Source: Rhodospirillales bacterium
GTDB lineage: Bacteria > Pseudomonadota > Alphaproteobacteria > Rhodospirillales > Casp-alpha2
Direction of reading: 5' to 3'
Assembly (NCBI GenBank): GCA_013203595.1
Contig: JABMNT010000237.1
Location: 1 to 52,331, forward strand
Length of the DNA stretch: 52,331 bases
A model generated the notes under the pieces. The model saw only the letters and a list, made by a program, of their open reading frames with translations. It had not been told where the DNA came from and ran no database searches. The number at the start of each line of letters is the position of its first letter. Position 1 is the first letter of the stretch. Below, in pieces: positions 34,138 through 42,144 of this stretch. The translations under genes and the position numbers were made by a program.

Positions 34138-35382
34138 ATGTCACTACGTACTACACTATTATCAACCCTGGCCATTGGTGTTGCAGCCTTTGGCCTGAGT
34201 GCCGCAACTCCGGCATCGGCCATGGTTGATGGGGATACCATTGTCCTGGGTTCTGCCATTTCCTTTACCGGCAAATACTCGACCAACGGTATCCACGCGA
34301 AAAATGGTTATAATATCGCCGTCAAACGCGTCAACGAAATGGGCGGCGTTAAAGTCGGTGGGAAATCCTATAAACTTAAAATCATCTACTATGATGATGA
34401 ATCGACACCGGCACGGACGGCCCAGTTGCTTGAGCGTTTAATCAAGCAGGATGGCGTCAAATATATGCTCGGGCCGTATAGTTCTGCGACCACCCTTGCC
34501 GCGGCACCGATTACCGAAAAATACAAAATCCCGATGATTGAAGCCGAAGGCGCATCGCGCGCTCTGTTTACCAAGGGCTATCGGTATTTGTTTGCGGTGC
34601 TTTCCACGGCTGAACAATATCTGTCGGCGACCGTTTCGCTGGCTGCCGATATCGGGGCGAAAACCGGCAAGAAACCGGGCGACATAACCATCGCCATGGC
34701 ATTCGAGAATGATGCGTTCTCGCTGGATGTGCGTGAAGGTGTCCTCGACGAGGTCAAGAAACTCGGACTGAAGGTGGTGATTGACGACAAGTTGCCGCGC
34801 GATCTGTCGGATATGTCAGCGACCCTGACCAAGGTTCGCGCTCTTAAGCCTGACGTATTGCTGATTTCCGGCCATTCCAAAGGCGCGGTTACCGCCGGAC
34901 GGCAGATTCAGGAAATGAAGATCGATACTCCGATCATTGCCATGACCCATTGTGAAGCGGCTAAAGTTGTCGACAAATATGGGCCCTCTGCGGACGGTTT
35001 CCTGTGCCCGACACAGTGGTCTGAAACCCTGTCCAGCACGGGCAAGTATTTCGGTTCCGCCGGCGACTTCGATCGTGATTTCAAAGCCGCATACGAAGGT
35101 TATGACAAAAGCGTTCCTTACCAGTCGGCCCAGGCTGCTGCTGCGGTTCTGGTCTGGAAAGAGGCCTTCGAGCGGGCTCAGGACTTCGATACGGAAAAAG
35201 TGCGTGACGCCATTGCGGCAACGGACATGCAGACGTTCTATGGCGCTATCCGCTTTTCCGAAGCTGGAAACAACATCGCAAAGCCGTTCTTCCTGCGTCA
35301 AATCCAGAAGGGCGAATATCACGTGGTTGCGCCTTTGAGCTACGCTGTTAAGCCGATCGATTACCCGCGTAAGCCAAACTAA
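34138..35382 (+). CDS. Branched-chain-amino-acid-type ABC transporter substrate-binding protein (Sec signal)
   Basis: Periplasmic binding protein (414 aa) with a Sec signal peptide cut after PASA (about residue 28). The mature chain opens with TIVLGSAISFTGKYSTNGIH and shows DDESTPARTAQLLERLI, MLGPYSSATTLAAAPI and MAFENDAFSLDVREG, as in LivJ-like proteins. A very strong GGGAGGAA ribosome site is at 34125-34132. First gene of a complete livJHMGF operon that runs to 40182. It is only distantly related to the binding protein at 17900, so the two importers have different ligands. Confidence 0.92.
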   Translation: MSLRTTLLSTLAIGVAAFGLSAATPASAMVDGDTIVLGSAISFTGKYSTNGIHAKNGYNIAVKRVNEMGGVKVGGKSYKLKIIYYDDESTPARTAQLLERLIKQDGVKYMLGPYSSATTLAAAPITEKYKIPMIEAEGASRALFTKGYRYLFAVLSTAEQYLSATVSLAADIGAKTGKKPGDITIAMAFENDAFSLDVREGVLDEVKKLGLKVVIDDKLPRDLSDMSATLTKVRALKPDVLLISGHSKGAVTAGRQIQEMKIDTPIIAMTHCEAAKVVDKYGPSADGFLCPTQWSETLSSTGKYFGSAGDFDRDFKAAYEGYDKSVPYQSAQAAAAVLVWKEAFERAQDFDTEKVRDAIAATDMQTFYGAIRFSEAGNNIAKPFFLRQIQKGEYHVVAPLSYAVKPIDYPRKPN

Positions 35383-35414
35383 GTTTCCCGACATGTAGTT
35401 TGGGAATTATTTTA

Positions 35415-35447
35415 AATCCCGCCGCCACACTATGTGGGGGCGGGATT
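35415..35447 (+). terminator. Hairpin between binding-protein and permease genes (second importer)
   Basis: Arms AATCCCGCC (35415-35423) and GGCGGGATT (35439-35447), with an inner CACA/TGTG pairing, lie 33 nt after the binding-protein stop and 32 nt before the permease ATG. Only a short T run follows. It is probably a partial terminator or 3'-end protector, matching the placement at 19234. Confidence 0.7.
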
Positions 35448-35478
35448 ACTTTGTTATAACTGAAATGTGGCACCGTTT

Positions 35479-36381
35479 ATGTTAGATAATATAAATATAC
35501 TTTGGTTGGCACCTCTGCTGAATATCCAGTTGATTGTTGATGGAATTCTGATTGGGGCTATTTTTGCACTGGCCGCCTATGGTCTGGCATTGGTCTGGGG
35601 CGTCATGAACGTCAAGAACCTGGCGCAGGGCGAGTTTGTAATCATGGGCGGTTATATCGCCTGGTTTGGAAGCACCCAAGGTCTGCATCCAATTCTGTCA
35701 ATGCCGATTGCCATTGTCATCATGTTTGCTTACGGCTGGGTTATCTACCGGGTAATCATTAGCCGGGTGGTTGCCAAGGACATGTTCATTTCGCTGCTGG
35801 CGACCTTTGGACTGGCCATTGTCATGCAGCAGGCCCTGAACCTGATGTTCGGACCTGAAGTGCAGGTCGCTGATTCCGGCCTGTCGGTGCGTTCCTACTT
35901 CGGTGGCAGTGTCACCATCGCCGATATTCGGGTTGTCTCTTTTCTGTTGTGTTGTGCGCTGGCGACAGCCGTTGTCCTGTTCATGAAAAAAAGCCGCATG
36001 GGTCAGGCGATCCGGGCGACCGCACAGGATGCACGGGCGGCCAAGGTCATGGGTATTGATACGGAACAAGTCTATGCCTTCACTTATGCCCTCAACTCGG
36101 CCATCTGCGGGGCCGCCGGGGTGTTGGTCTCGATGATCTGGGTGATTCAGCCGTTTTACGGGCTGGCCCACTCGATCCGGTCATTCGTTATTGTTGTTGC
36201 GGCCGGGATCGGCAATCTGCCGGGCGTCATTGTGTCGGCGCTGGGCCTCGGTGCCCTCGAGCAATATGGCGGTTTTGTGCTGGGCGCCGAGTTTCAGCAG
36301 GCGACGGTCGTCGGCCTGCTGCTCGTGGTGCTGGTGTATCGCCAGATTCAAATGCGTAAAAAACGCCAGGCGGTGGTTTGA
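35479..36381 (+). CDS. LivH-type ABC transporter permease (second importer)
   Basis: Integral membrane permease of 300 aa with about eight helices. LIVDGILIGAIFALAAYGLA begins the first helix, then NVKNLAQGEFVIMGGYIAW, RATAQDARAAKVMGID (the cytoplasmic coupling loop) and VVAAGIGNLPGVIVSALGLG. ATG at 35479 is preferred; a GTG at 35467 would add four residues. It pairs with the LivM gene 2 nt downstream. Confidence 0.9.
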   Translation: MLDNINILWLAPLLNIQLIVDGILIGAIFALAAYGLALVWGVMNVKNLAQGEFVIMGGYIAWFGSTQGLHPILSMPIAIVIMFAYGWVIYRVIISRVVAKDMFISLLATFGLAIVMQQALNLMFGPEVQVADSGLSVRSYFGGSVTIADIRVVSFLLCCALATAVVLFMKKSRMGQAIRATAQDARAAKVMGIDTEQVYAFTYALNSAICGAAGVLVSMIWVIQPFYGLAHSIRSFVIVVAAGIGNLPGVIVSALGLGALEQYGGFVLGAEFQQATVVGLLLVVLVYRQIQMRKKRQAVV

Positions 36382-36383
36382 TC

Positions 36384-37436
36384 ATGAAAAGTTTAGATAA
36401 TAAATTGATGCTGGGCCTGCTGGCTTTCGGCATTTTCGGCCCGGTCCTGTTCCCTGACTACACCTTCCAGATTGCGCTGATGTGGATCATGGTTCTGTTC
36501 GCCCAGACCTGGGATTCCATGGGTGGCCAGATGGGCTATAACTCGCTCGGCAACATCTTCTTTTTCGGCTGCGGCATGTATATCTGCACGGTTACCCAGG
36601 TTGGCCTGTTCTACGATGTGGGTGACTATACCTCAGCCACGGGCAGTAATGTGACCTTTTCGGACTCCCAGTATTTTATCGGCCTGGGCGTCGGTATTCT
36701 GGCGGCGGGGGTCGGGGCTTCTGTTCTGGCCGCCTGTCTGGGCTGGACCGTATTTGGCCTGCGTGGGCCGTATTTTGCCATCGGCACCCTGGGCATTGCC
36801 CTGTCGGCCGGTGAACTGTTCGGCACCTGGGACTGGGTCGGCGGCGGCAGCGGTGTCGCTATCCCTGTTTATCCCGGCGAAGCCGATCATAAATCGATGT
36901 TTTTCTATACCCTTTGTTTCCTGGCCGCAGCCAGCACCTTCCTGTTTTACCGCTGGCTGTTTTCAACCCGTTTCGGTTTGGCGGTCAACGCCATCCGCGA
37001 TGATGAAGGCAAAGCCGATGCCATGGGGTTGCATACCCTGCGCCACAAGACCGTGGCCTGGTGTTTTTCAGCCTTTTTCTTAGGCATTTCCGGCGCCCTG
37101 TTCGGTAACCTGACGGGATTTGTTGAACCGCTGGAAGTTGCCTTTCCGACCGCGACCTTTGGCATCTTCATGGTTGCCATGTCGCTGCTCGGTGGCTCCG
37201 GCACCTTCTGGGGGCCGGTCGTCGGTGCGATCATGTTCCATGTGATCAAGGAAGCCACCTGGACCTATTTCCTGGGCTGGCAGTGGGTCGCGCTCGGCGT
37301 CATCATCATTATCAATGTGGTTTATTTCCAGCAGGGTGTTGTCGGCTGGATGCAGGAAAAATGGCCGGAAAAGTTCGGCATTGAAGTGGATTCGAGCATG
37401 AGCATGGAAGACGAAGCAAAGGAGGCTGCGCAATGA
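36384..37436 (+). CDS. LivM-type ABC transporter permease (second importer)
   Basis: Membrane permease of 350 aa. It shows the LivM pattern of helices, with FGLRGPYFAIGTLGIALSAG, then the coupling loop AINAIRDDEGKADAMGLHTL, and LLGGSGTFWGPVVGAIMFHV. There is an acidic C-terminal tail (MSMEDEAKEAAQ). A TTG two codons upstream is possible but unlikely. It overlaps the ATPase gene by 4 nt (ATGA). Unlike the first importer, permease and ATPases are separate here. Confidence 0.9.
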   Translation: MKSLDNKLMLGLLAFGIFGPVLFPDYTFQIALMWIMVLFAQTWDSMGGQMGYNSLGNIFFFGCGMYICTVTQVGLFYDVGDYTSATGSNVTFSDSQYFIGLGVGILAAGVGASVLAACLGWTVFGLRGPYFAIGTLGIALSAGELFGTWDWVGGGSGVAIPVYPGEADHKSMFFYTLCFLAAASTFLFYRWLFSTRFGLAVNAIRDDEGKADAMGLHTLRHKTVAWCFSAFFLGISGALFGNLTGFVEPLEVAFPTATFGIFMVAMSLLGGSGTFWGPVVGAIMFHVIKEATWTYFLGWQWVALGVIIIINVVYFQQGVVGWMQEKWPEKFGIEVDSSMSMEDEAKEAAQ

Positions 37437-38176
37437 GTAATGTCATCGAAGTCACCGGTGTTTCCAAATCCTTCGGCGGCGTGGTGGCCAACCACCAGGT
37501 GTCGATGGAAGTGCCGGAAGGCCGGATTACCGGCCTGATCGGACCCAACGGGTCGGGCAAAACCACACTGTTCAATTCGATTGTCGGTTACCATCCCATC
37601 GATGAGGGGTCGATCAAGTTCGAGGGCAAGGAAATCTCGAAAATGAACGTGCAGGAAATTGCCCGCCTCGGCATGCTGCGGACGTTCCAGCAGACCCGCA
37701 TTTACGGCAAAATGAACTGTATCCAGAACCTGCTGATTTCGATACCGCATCGCAATGCCAAGTTCATGGATATGTTCGCCCCCTACGACAAGGAACTGAC
37801 CGACAAGGCCGAGCATCTGCTTGAATATGTGGGCTTGTACCAGAAGCGTAAACTGCTGTCGGGGGATTTGTCGTTCGGCCAGCAGAAGCTGCTGGAGTTT
37901 GCCATGGCCCTGATGAACGAGCCGAAAGTGCTTTTGCTGGATGAACCGACCGCCGGAATTAACCCGACGCTGATCAATGGTCTGATTGATCGCCTGCAGC
38001 GGGCCAACACGGACTTCGGCATTACCCTGTTCGTGATCGAGCATAATATGCGCGTGGTCATGAACCTGGCCGACAACGTTTATTGTCTGGCCCATGGCGA
38101 AATGCTGGCCCATGGCGTGCCGGAAGACATTCAAAGCGACCAGCGTGTCATTGACGCGTATCTTGGTGCGCATTAG
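37433..38176 (+). CDS. LivG-type ABC transporter ATP-binding protein
   Basis: ATPase subunit of 247 aa. Walker A GPNGSGKT (37-44), Q-loop region GMLRTFQQTRIYGKM, signature LSFGQQKLLEFAMAL, Walker B VLLLDEPTAGINP and switch His in FVIEHNMRVVM. These are complete, so it should be active. It works as a heterodimer with the LivF-type protein encoded 13 nt downstream. Confidence 0.93.
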   Translation: MSNVIEVTGVSKSFGGVVANHQVSMEVPEGRITGLIGPNGSGKTTLFNSIVGYHPIDEGSIKFEGKEISKMNVQEIARLGMLRTFQQTRIYGKMNCIQNLLISIPHRNAKFMDMFAPYDKELTDKAEHLLEYVGLYQKRKLLSGDLSFGQQKLLEFAMALMNEPKVLLLDEPTAGINPTLINGLIDRLQRANTDFGITLFVIEHNMRVVMNLADNVYCLAHGEMLAHGVPEDIQSDQRVIDAYLGAH

Positions 38177-38189
38177 GGAGTTGATGTAA

Positions 38190-39083
38190 ATGTCAGAAGA
38201 ACAGACAGAAAACCCCGGAGACAAGAAAGTCCGCGCTTCGGGTTACCATACGGGCGATGTCGACACGGTGATATCCGTTGAAGACGTCAACAAACAGGCC
38301 AAGGCCATGTCCGAGAGCATTCCGCTTTCGCGGATTCAGGAACTGGCCAATAATGATCCGTTCATTCAGATCGATAACCTCAATGCCGGTTATGGCAAAA
38401 TGGAAATCCTGCACGATTTGAACCTGCAGGTGGCAAAAGGCCAGTCGCTCTGTCTGATTGGCCCCAACGGGGCTGGCAAGTCGACCATTCTGCATTCGAT
38501 TTTCGGCTTCACCAATATTTTTTCCGGCAGTATCATGGTCGGCGACGGCGAAAAAAAGCAGGATGTCACCCATCTGAGCTCGTCCGACAAGCTGAAACGT
38601 GCGGGCATTGCCTATATCCTGCAGGACAAGTCGGTTTTCCCCGGCATGACCGTTGAGGAAAATTTATGGATGGGTGGCTATCTGAAAGAGAACCCGGATG
38701 ACGCCAAGGAGGCGGCCGAGAAGATTTTCCAGAAGTATGACCGTCTGGCGGCGCGGCGGACTCATGCCGCCGGTGTGCTATCGGGCGGCGAGCGCCGGTT
38801 GCTGGAAATTTCCAGAGCCCTGGTGATGGAGCCCGATGTGTTGCTGGTGGATGAGCCTTCCATCGGCCTCGAGCCGCGCTTCATTGATATGGTTTTCGAG
38901 ATTCTGGATGATCTGCAGAACAACGAAGGCAAGACCATTCTGATGGTCGAGCAAAACGCAAAAAAAGGACTGGAATTTGCCGATATCGGTTATGTTCTGG
39001 TTTCCGGTGAACTGGCAATTGTCGGACCGGGGGATGAACTGCTGGAAAACCCCGACGTGGGCCGCCTGTTCCTCGGTGGATGA
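38190..39083 (+). CDS. LivF-type ABC transporter ATP-binding protein with N-terminal extension
   Basis: ATPase of 297 aa, about 60 longer than most LivF. Residues 1-57 form a polar, charged extension (DVDTVISVEDVNKQAKAMSE) with no known domain; the ATPase proper starts at IQIDNLNAGYG. Walker A GPNGAGKS (91-98), signature LSGGERRLLEISRAL, Walker B VLLVDEPSIGLEP and MVEQNAKKGLEFADIGYVL. A GGGAGTTG ribosome site precedes the ATG, which makes the long form the likely product. The extension might touch the permease or a regulator. Confidence 0.9.
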   Translation: MSEEQTENPGDKKVRASGYHTGDVDTVISVEDVNKQAKAMSESIPLSRIQELANNDPFIQIDNLNAGYGKMEILHDLNLQVAKGQSLCLIGPNGAGKSTILHSIFGFTNIFSGSIMVGDGEKKQDVTHLSSSDKLKRAGIAYILQDKSVFPGMTVEENLWMGGYLKENPDDAKEAAEKIFQKYDRLAARRTHAAGVLSGGERRLLEISRALVMEPDVLLVDEPSIGLEPRFIDMVFEILDDLQNNEGKTILMVEQNAKKGLEFADIGYVLVSGELAIVGPGDELLENPDVGRLFLGG

Positions 39084-39120
39084 TTTCGTAACTAATTGAC
39101 AAGATAAGGACAGACGATAG

Positions 39121-40182
39121 ATGGCATATAATATTCTGATCATGGGGGCGTCTTATGGCTCCCTACTCGGTACCAAACTGGCTTTTGCCGGTCACAACGT
39201 GAACCTGGTGTGTTTACCGGCAGAAGTTGAACTGTTTAACAGCAAAGGTGCCCATGTGCGCATGCCGGTCCGTGGCCGTGAAGGTCTGGTGCATCTGGAT
39301 TCTCGCAAAGCACCCGGCAAATTGACCGCCGCCGGGCCTGGCGATGTGAACCCGTCTGACTATGACCTGATTGCCTTGGCCATGCAGGAGCCGCAGTACC
39401 GCTCGCCCGGTGTGCGCGAGCTTCTCGATGCGGTCGGCAAATCCGGGGTTCCGATCATGTCGATCATGAACATGCCGCCGCTGCCCTATCTCAAGCGCAT
39501 CCCCGGCCTGGATTATGAAGATCTGAAAAAATGTTTCACCGATCATACGGTGTGGGACAGCATTGATCCGGCCCTGTTCACGCTGTGCAGCCCCGATGCC
39601 CAGGCCTTCCGCCCGCCGGAAGAAGACCTCAATGTTTTGCAGGTCTCGCTGCCGACGAATTTCAAGGCGGCCGCCTTTGAAAAACCCGAGCATACCAAAA
39701 TCCTGCGCGATCTGCAGGCCGACATCGAAGCGATCCGCTTTGATGCCGGTGATGGCGAAATCGAGCTGCCGGTGAAGCTCAAGGTATACGATTCCATCTT
39801 TGTGCCGCTGGCCAAATGGACCATGCTGCTGGCCGGCAATTACCGCTGCGTGCAGGCCGACGACATGCGCTCGATCAAGGATGCCGTGCATAGTGATCTT
39901 GAGCAGTCGAAAGCCGTCTACAACTGGGTCGGCGAAGTCTGCCGGGCCATTGGGGCGGACCCGGCTGATCAGGTGCCGTTCGAGAAATATGCCAATGCAG
40001 CGCTCGGCCTGACCAAACCGTCTTCCGCCGCGCGCGCCCTGCTCAATGGTGTGCCCAATATCGAGCGCGCCGATTGTGTGGTCAAAACCATTGCCGCGCA
40101 AAAGGGCATGCAAAACGACACGGTTGATGAAACGGTGGCCGCCGTCGAAGTCTGGCTGGCGAAAAATCGCGCCAAGGCCTGA
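39121..40182 (+). CDS. Ketopantoate-reductase-like NAD(P)-dependent oxidoreductase
   Basis: A 353-residue protein with a Rossmann N terminus ILIMGASYGSLLGTKLAFAGHNV and the helical C-terminal domain of the ApbA/PanE group (LPVKLKVYDSIFVPLAKWTML, then LAGNYRC). The classical GxGxxG is GASYGS here. It follows the LivF gene by 37 nt with an AAGGAC ribosome site and ends at the operon's terminator. It may process the imported ligand (a 2-oxo or hydroxy acid) rather than make pantothenate, because no panB/panC are near. Confidence 0.75.
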   Translation: MAYNILIMGASYGSLLGTKLAFAGHNVNLVCLPAEVELFNSKGAHVRMPVRGREGLVHLDSRKAPGKLTAAGPGDVNPSDYDLIALAMQEPQYRSPGVRELLDAVGKSGVPIMSIMNMPPLPYLKRIPGLDYEDLKKCFTDHTVWDSIDPALFTLCSPDAQAFRPPEEDLNVLQVSLPTNFKAAAFEKPEHTKILRDLQADIEAIRFDAGDGEIELPVKLKVYDSIFVPLAKWTMLLAGNYRCVQADDMRSIKDAVHSDLEQSKAVYNWVGEVCRAIGADPADQVPFEKYANAALGLTKPSSAARALLNGVPNIERADCVVKTIAAQKGMQNDTVDETVAAVEVWLAKNRAKA

Positions 40183-40202
40183 ATAGCGCCAAATACGAAA
40201 TG

Positions 40203-40242
40203 AAAATCGGAGTCTACCGGCGTGTGGGCTCCGATTTTTTTT
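40203..40242 (+). terminator. Rho-independent terminator of the second importer operon
   Basis: A 10-bp stem AAAATCGGAG (40203-40212) / CTCCGATTTT (40229-40238), a 16-base loop, and a run of eight T ending at 40242, about 20 nt after the ketopantoate-reductase-like stop. Confidence 0.92.
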
Positions 40243-40516
40243 GTCCTGTCGTCAGGCGGGCCTGTGTGTGGGCCACCCTTAAAGTTAGATCAGAGAAGCA
40301 AACGTCCGGGTTGTGTATTGGTAACGGCTATTGTGGGCGGGGTGATGTTGGGTCGGCGAAGGGCCAGAAGGTGCCATTGGTTTTCAGATTATGATGGTTT
40401 TAGCTCATACTACTTCTTTCGAGTCTCGACGGGCTTACATCGAATGAATTTGCAACCCGGTCCAAATAGGACGAGAACAGATTCTGCTTATGAATCAGGA
40501 CAAATTGGGGAGTACG
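40243..40516. other. Non-coding gap, composition change
   Basis: No supported gene: a 108-codon open frame crosses the terminator and lacks a ribosome site. Base composition becomes visibly AT-richer from about 40400, at the 3' end of the TPR gene. Confidence 0.5.
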
Positions 40517-41674
40517 TCAATCTCCAAACATCCTCCAAATTACTTTAAATACCCTAAGCGTGGCAGAGTCCTCGTTGTCTTTGAAGATCTGAAGATTATC
40601 CATGGATTCTTTATAATTTTTATTGTTGGGTTCCATTTCTGAAGCTTGTTTGTAGTCAGAATAGGCTGATACAAATTGATTCTCAGAACCCTTCGCCATC
40701 CCTCGCAAATAATAGGGTTCGGCATCGCCAGGGAATAGTTCTATTGCTTGTGTATAATATTGAATGGCTAAATCATTCTCATCACGATTAAAATGCAAGC
40801 GCCCAAGAGCAATAAGTGCATTGGCAAACCGAGGATCAAGTTGCACTAATTGTGTTAGGTCGCTTGTCGCCTCATCTATCTGATCATTGGCTTCATATGC
40901 GTTCGCCCGCCTGTATAAAGCGTTGGTGTTTGAAGGGTCCGCAACCAGAATTTGCGTAAAATCTTTGAGTGCGAGCTCAAACCTGTCCGATTGCCTAAAA
41001 AGATCTCCTCGCTGTAGAAGTGCTGAAATCAATTGAGGACTTAGTCCAAAATTTGGAATCAGTGCAATAGCAGTACTGAAAGATTTTAATGCCATTTCCG
41101 GATTACTGATACCCCGATAGGCAATACCCAAATATACATGTGAATCGGGGTCCCTAGGATCCAACTTCACGGCGTTTGCAAGATCTTTGATCGCCAATCC
41201 AAATTCACCCAACTCGGTATAGGCAAATCCTCTATTTTTGAATGCCACTTGAAATTTTTCATCTATTCGAATTACGTCTGAGAAATCTTCAATGGCATCC
41301 GTAAATTTCTCTTGCCTAAGTAAAACTACGCCTCGCGCCATATAAGGCCATATCTGATCGGGAGAATTATCTATTGCTGCGGAATATACGCGAACAGCTT
41401 GATTTAGTTGATTCTGACGAAAATAAAGATTTCCTATTGTATAATAAACAGCCCCTAATTTTCCCCCGGAAACACTCCCAGACTTGAGTAACAGATCACA
41501 ATTCAAAATTCTGACGGCAGGTTTCTGGCTAGCGAGAAAGCATATTTTATCAAATTCTGCGCTGTTACCAGTTGAAGTATCTGTGTGACCGGTATTTGGA
41601 ATTATTAGGGTTATAATGGAAACTAATAAAATAATAATTGGTTTAATACTGAAATTGATATTGTCTATTACCAT
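40517..41674 (-). CDS. Exported tetratricopeptide-repeat protein
   Basis: A 385-residue protein with an N-terminal hydrophobic segment (IKPIIILLVSIITLIIPNTG, residues 9-28) as signal or anchor, then about eight to nine TPR units. Clear copies are AVYYTIGNLYFRQNQLNQAV, AFKNRGFAYTELGEFGLAIK, SHVYLGIAYRGISNPEMALK, ALYRRANAYEANDQIDEATS and ALIALGRLHFNRDENDLAIQ. TPR arrays hold partner proteins; no enzyme domain is present. The gene is much AT-richer than its neighbours and borders decayed transposase pieces, which suggests recent transfer. Start at 41674 is chosen because the upstream frame is an IS remnant. Confidence 0.85.
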   Translation of the reverse strand: MVIDNINFSIKPIIILLVSIITLIIPNTGHTDTSTGNSAEFDKICFLASQKPAVRILNCDLLLKSGSVSGGKLGAVYYTIGNLYFRQNQLNQAVRVYSAAIDNSPDQIWPYMARGVVLLRQEKFTDAIEDFSDVIRIDEKFQVAFKNRGFAYTELGEFGLAIKDLANAVKLDPRDPDSHVYLGIAYRGISNPEMALKSFSTAIALIPNFGLSPQLISALLQRGDLFRQSDRFELALKDFTQILVADPSNTNALYRRANAYEANDQIDEATSDLTQLVQLDPRFANALIALGRLHFNRDENDLAIQYYTQAIELFPGDAEPYYLRGMAKGSENQFVSAYSDYKQASEMEPNNKNYKESMDNLQIFKDNEDSATLRVFKVIWRMFGD

Positions 41675-41744
41675 ACCTAAACTTCCTAAACTTAATACAA
41701 TAGATGTACAGAGACGGTAATCGCCTGACAATATCACATTACGC

Positions 41745-41860
41745 TCAGGCCTTAGCGTAATGCCAGGGTAGCAGATGATCAATACGATTAATTTTATGGT
41801 AGTAATTCTGGTAAGGGCGTCGGTCATCCACCCAAAAGGCGCGGACAACGCCTCGCGATC
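41745..41860 (-). mobile_element. Decayed IS66-type transposase C terminus (copy A)
   Basis: On the minus strand one frame reads FGWMTDALTRITT and, after a one-base shift, the next reads HKINRIDHLLPWHYAKA followed by a stop at 41745-41747. Joined, this is the usual end of IS66-family TnpC (a WLTDVLxRI block, then INRIDELLPW). Only the last 40 or so residues remain. The frameshift shows it is dead. It directly adjoins the start of the TPR gene. Confidence 0.6.
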
Positions 41861-41994
41861 AACCGCCGTGGATATGGCTCCGTTGGGTCACCTTTCGCCG
41901 ATCCGTAAGCCTCAGAATCCCGTCCGCTATCTGTATGTCTCTGGTCAATAATTGTGAAACTTCGGGAATAGGGAAAAGGTATTTACCAATCCGG

Positions 41995-42056
41995 GGGCTA
42001 TTCAGGTCAATCCTATTGATGAACGGCTGCCCTGGCATTACGCTCCGGTTTTAATG
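41995..42056 (+). mobile_element. Decayed IS66-type transposase C terminus (copy B, inverted)
   Basis: On the plus strand the sequence reads VNPIDERLPWHYAPVL, again an IS66 TnpC ending. The stretch CTGCCCTGGCATTACGCT (42027-42044) matches the reverse complement of 41754-41771 in 17 of 18 bases. So two related tails lie in opposite orientation about 260 nt apart. No terminal inverted repeats or intact transposase were found between them. Confidence 0.5.
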
Positions 42057-42144
42057 AAACGGGATATCGGTGGATCGTTAAATCGTCAGGTCGTCAGATC
42101 GACGACAGGTGGTTCGTCGGGTGGTCACTGTTAAGGAGAATGCA

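Noticed and set aside
40222-40548. A 108-codon open frame after the second importer operon
   Set aside because: It begins inside the terminator hairpin and runs over the 3' end of the TPR gene; no motif.
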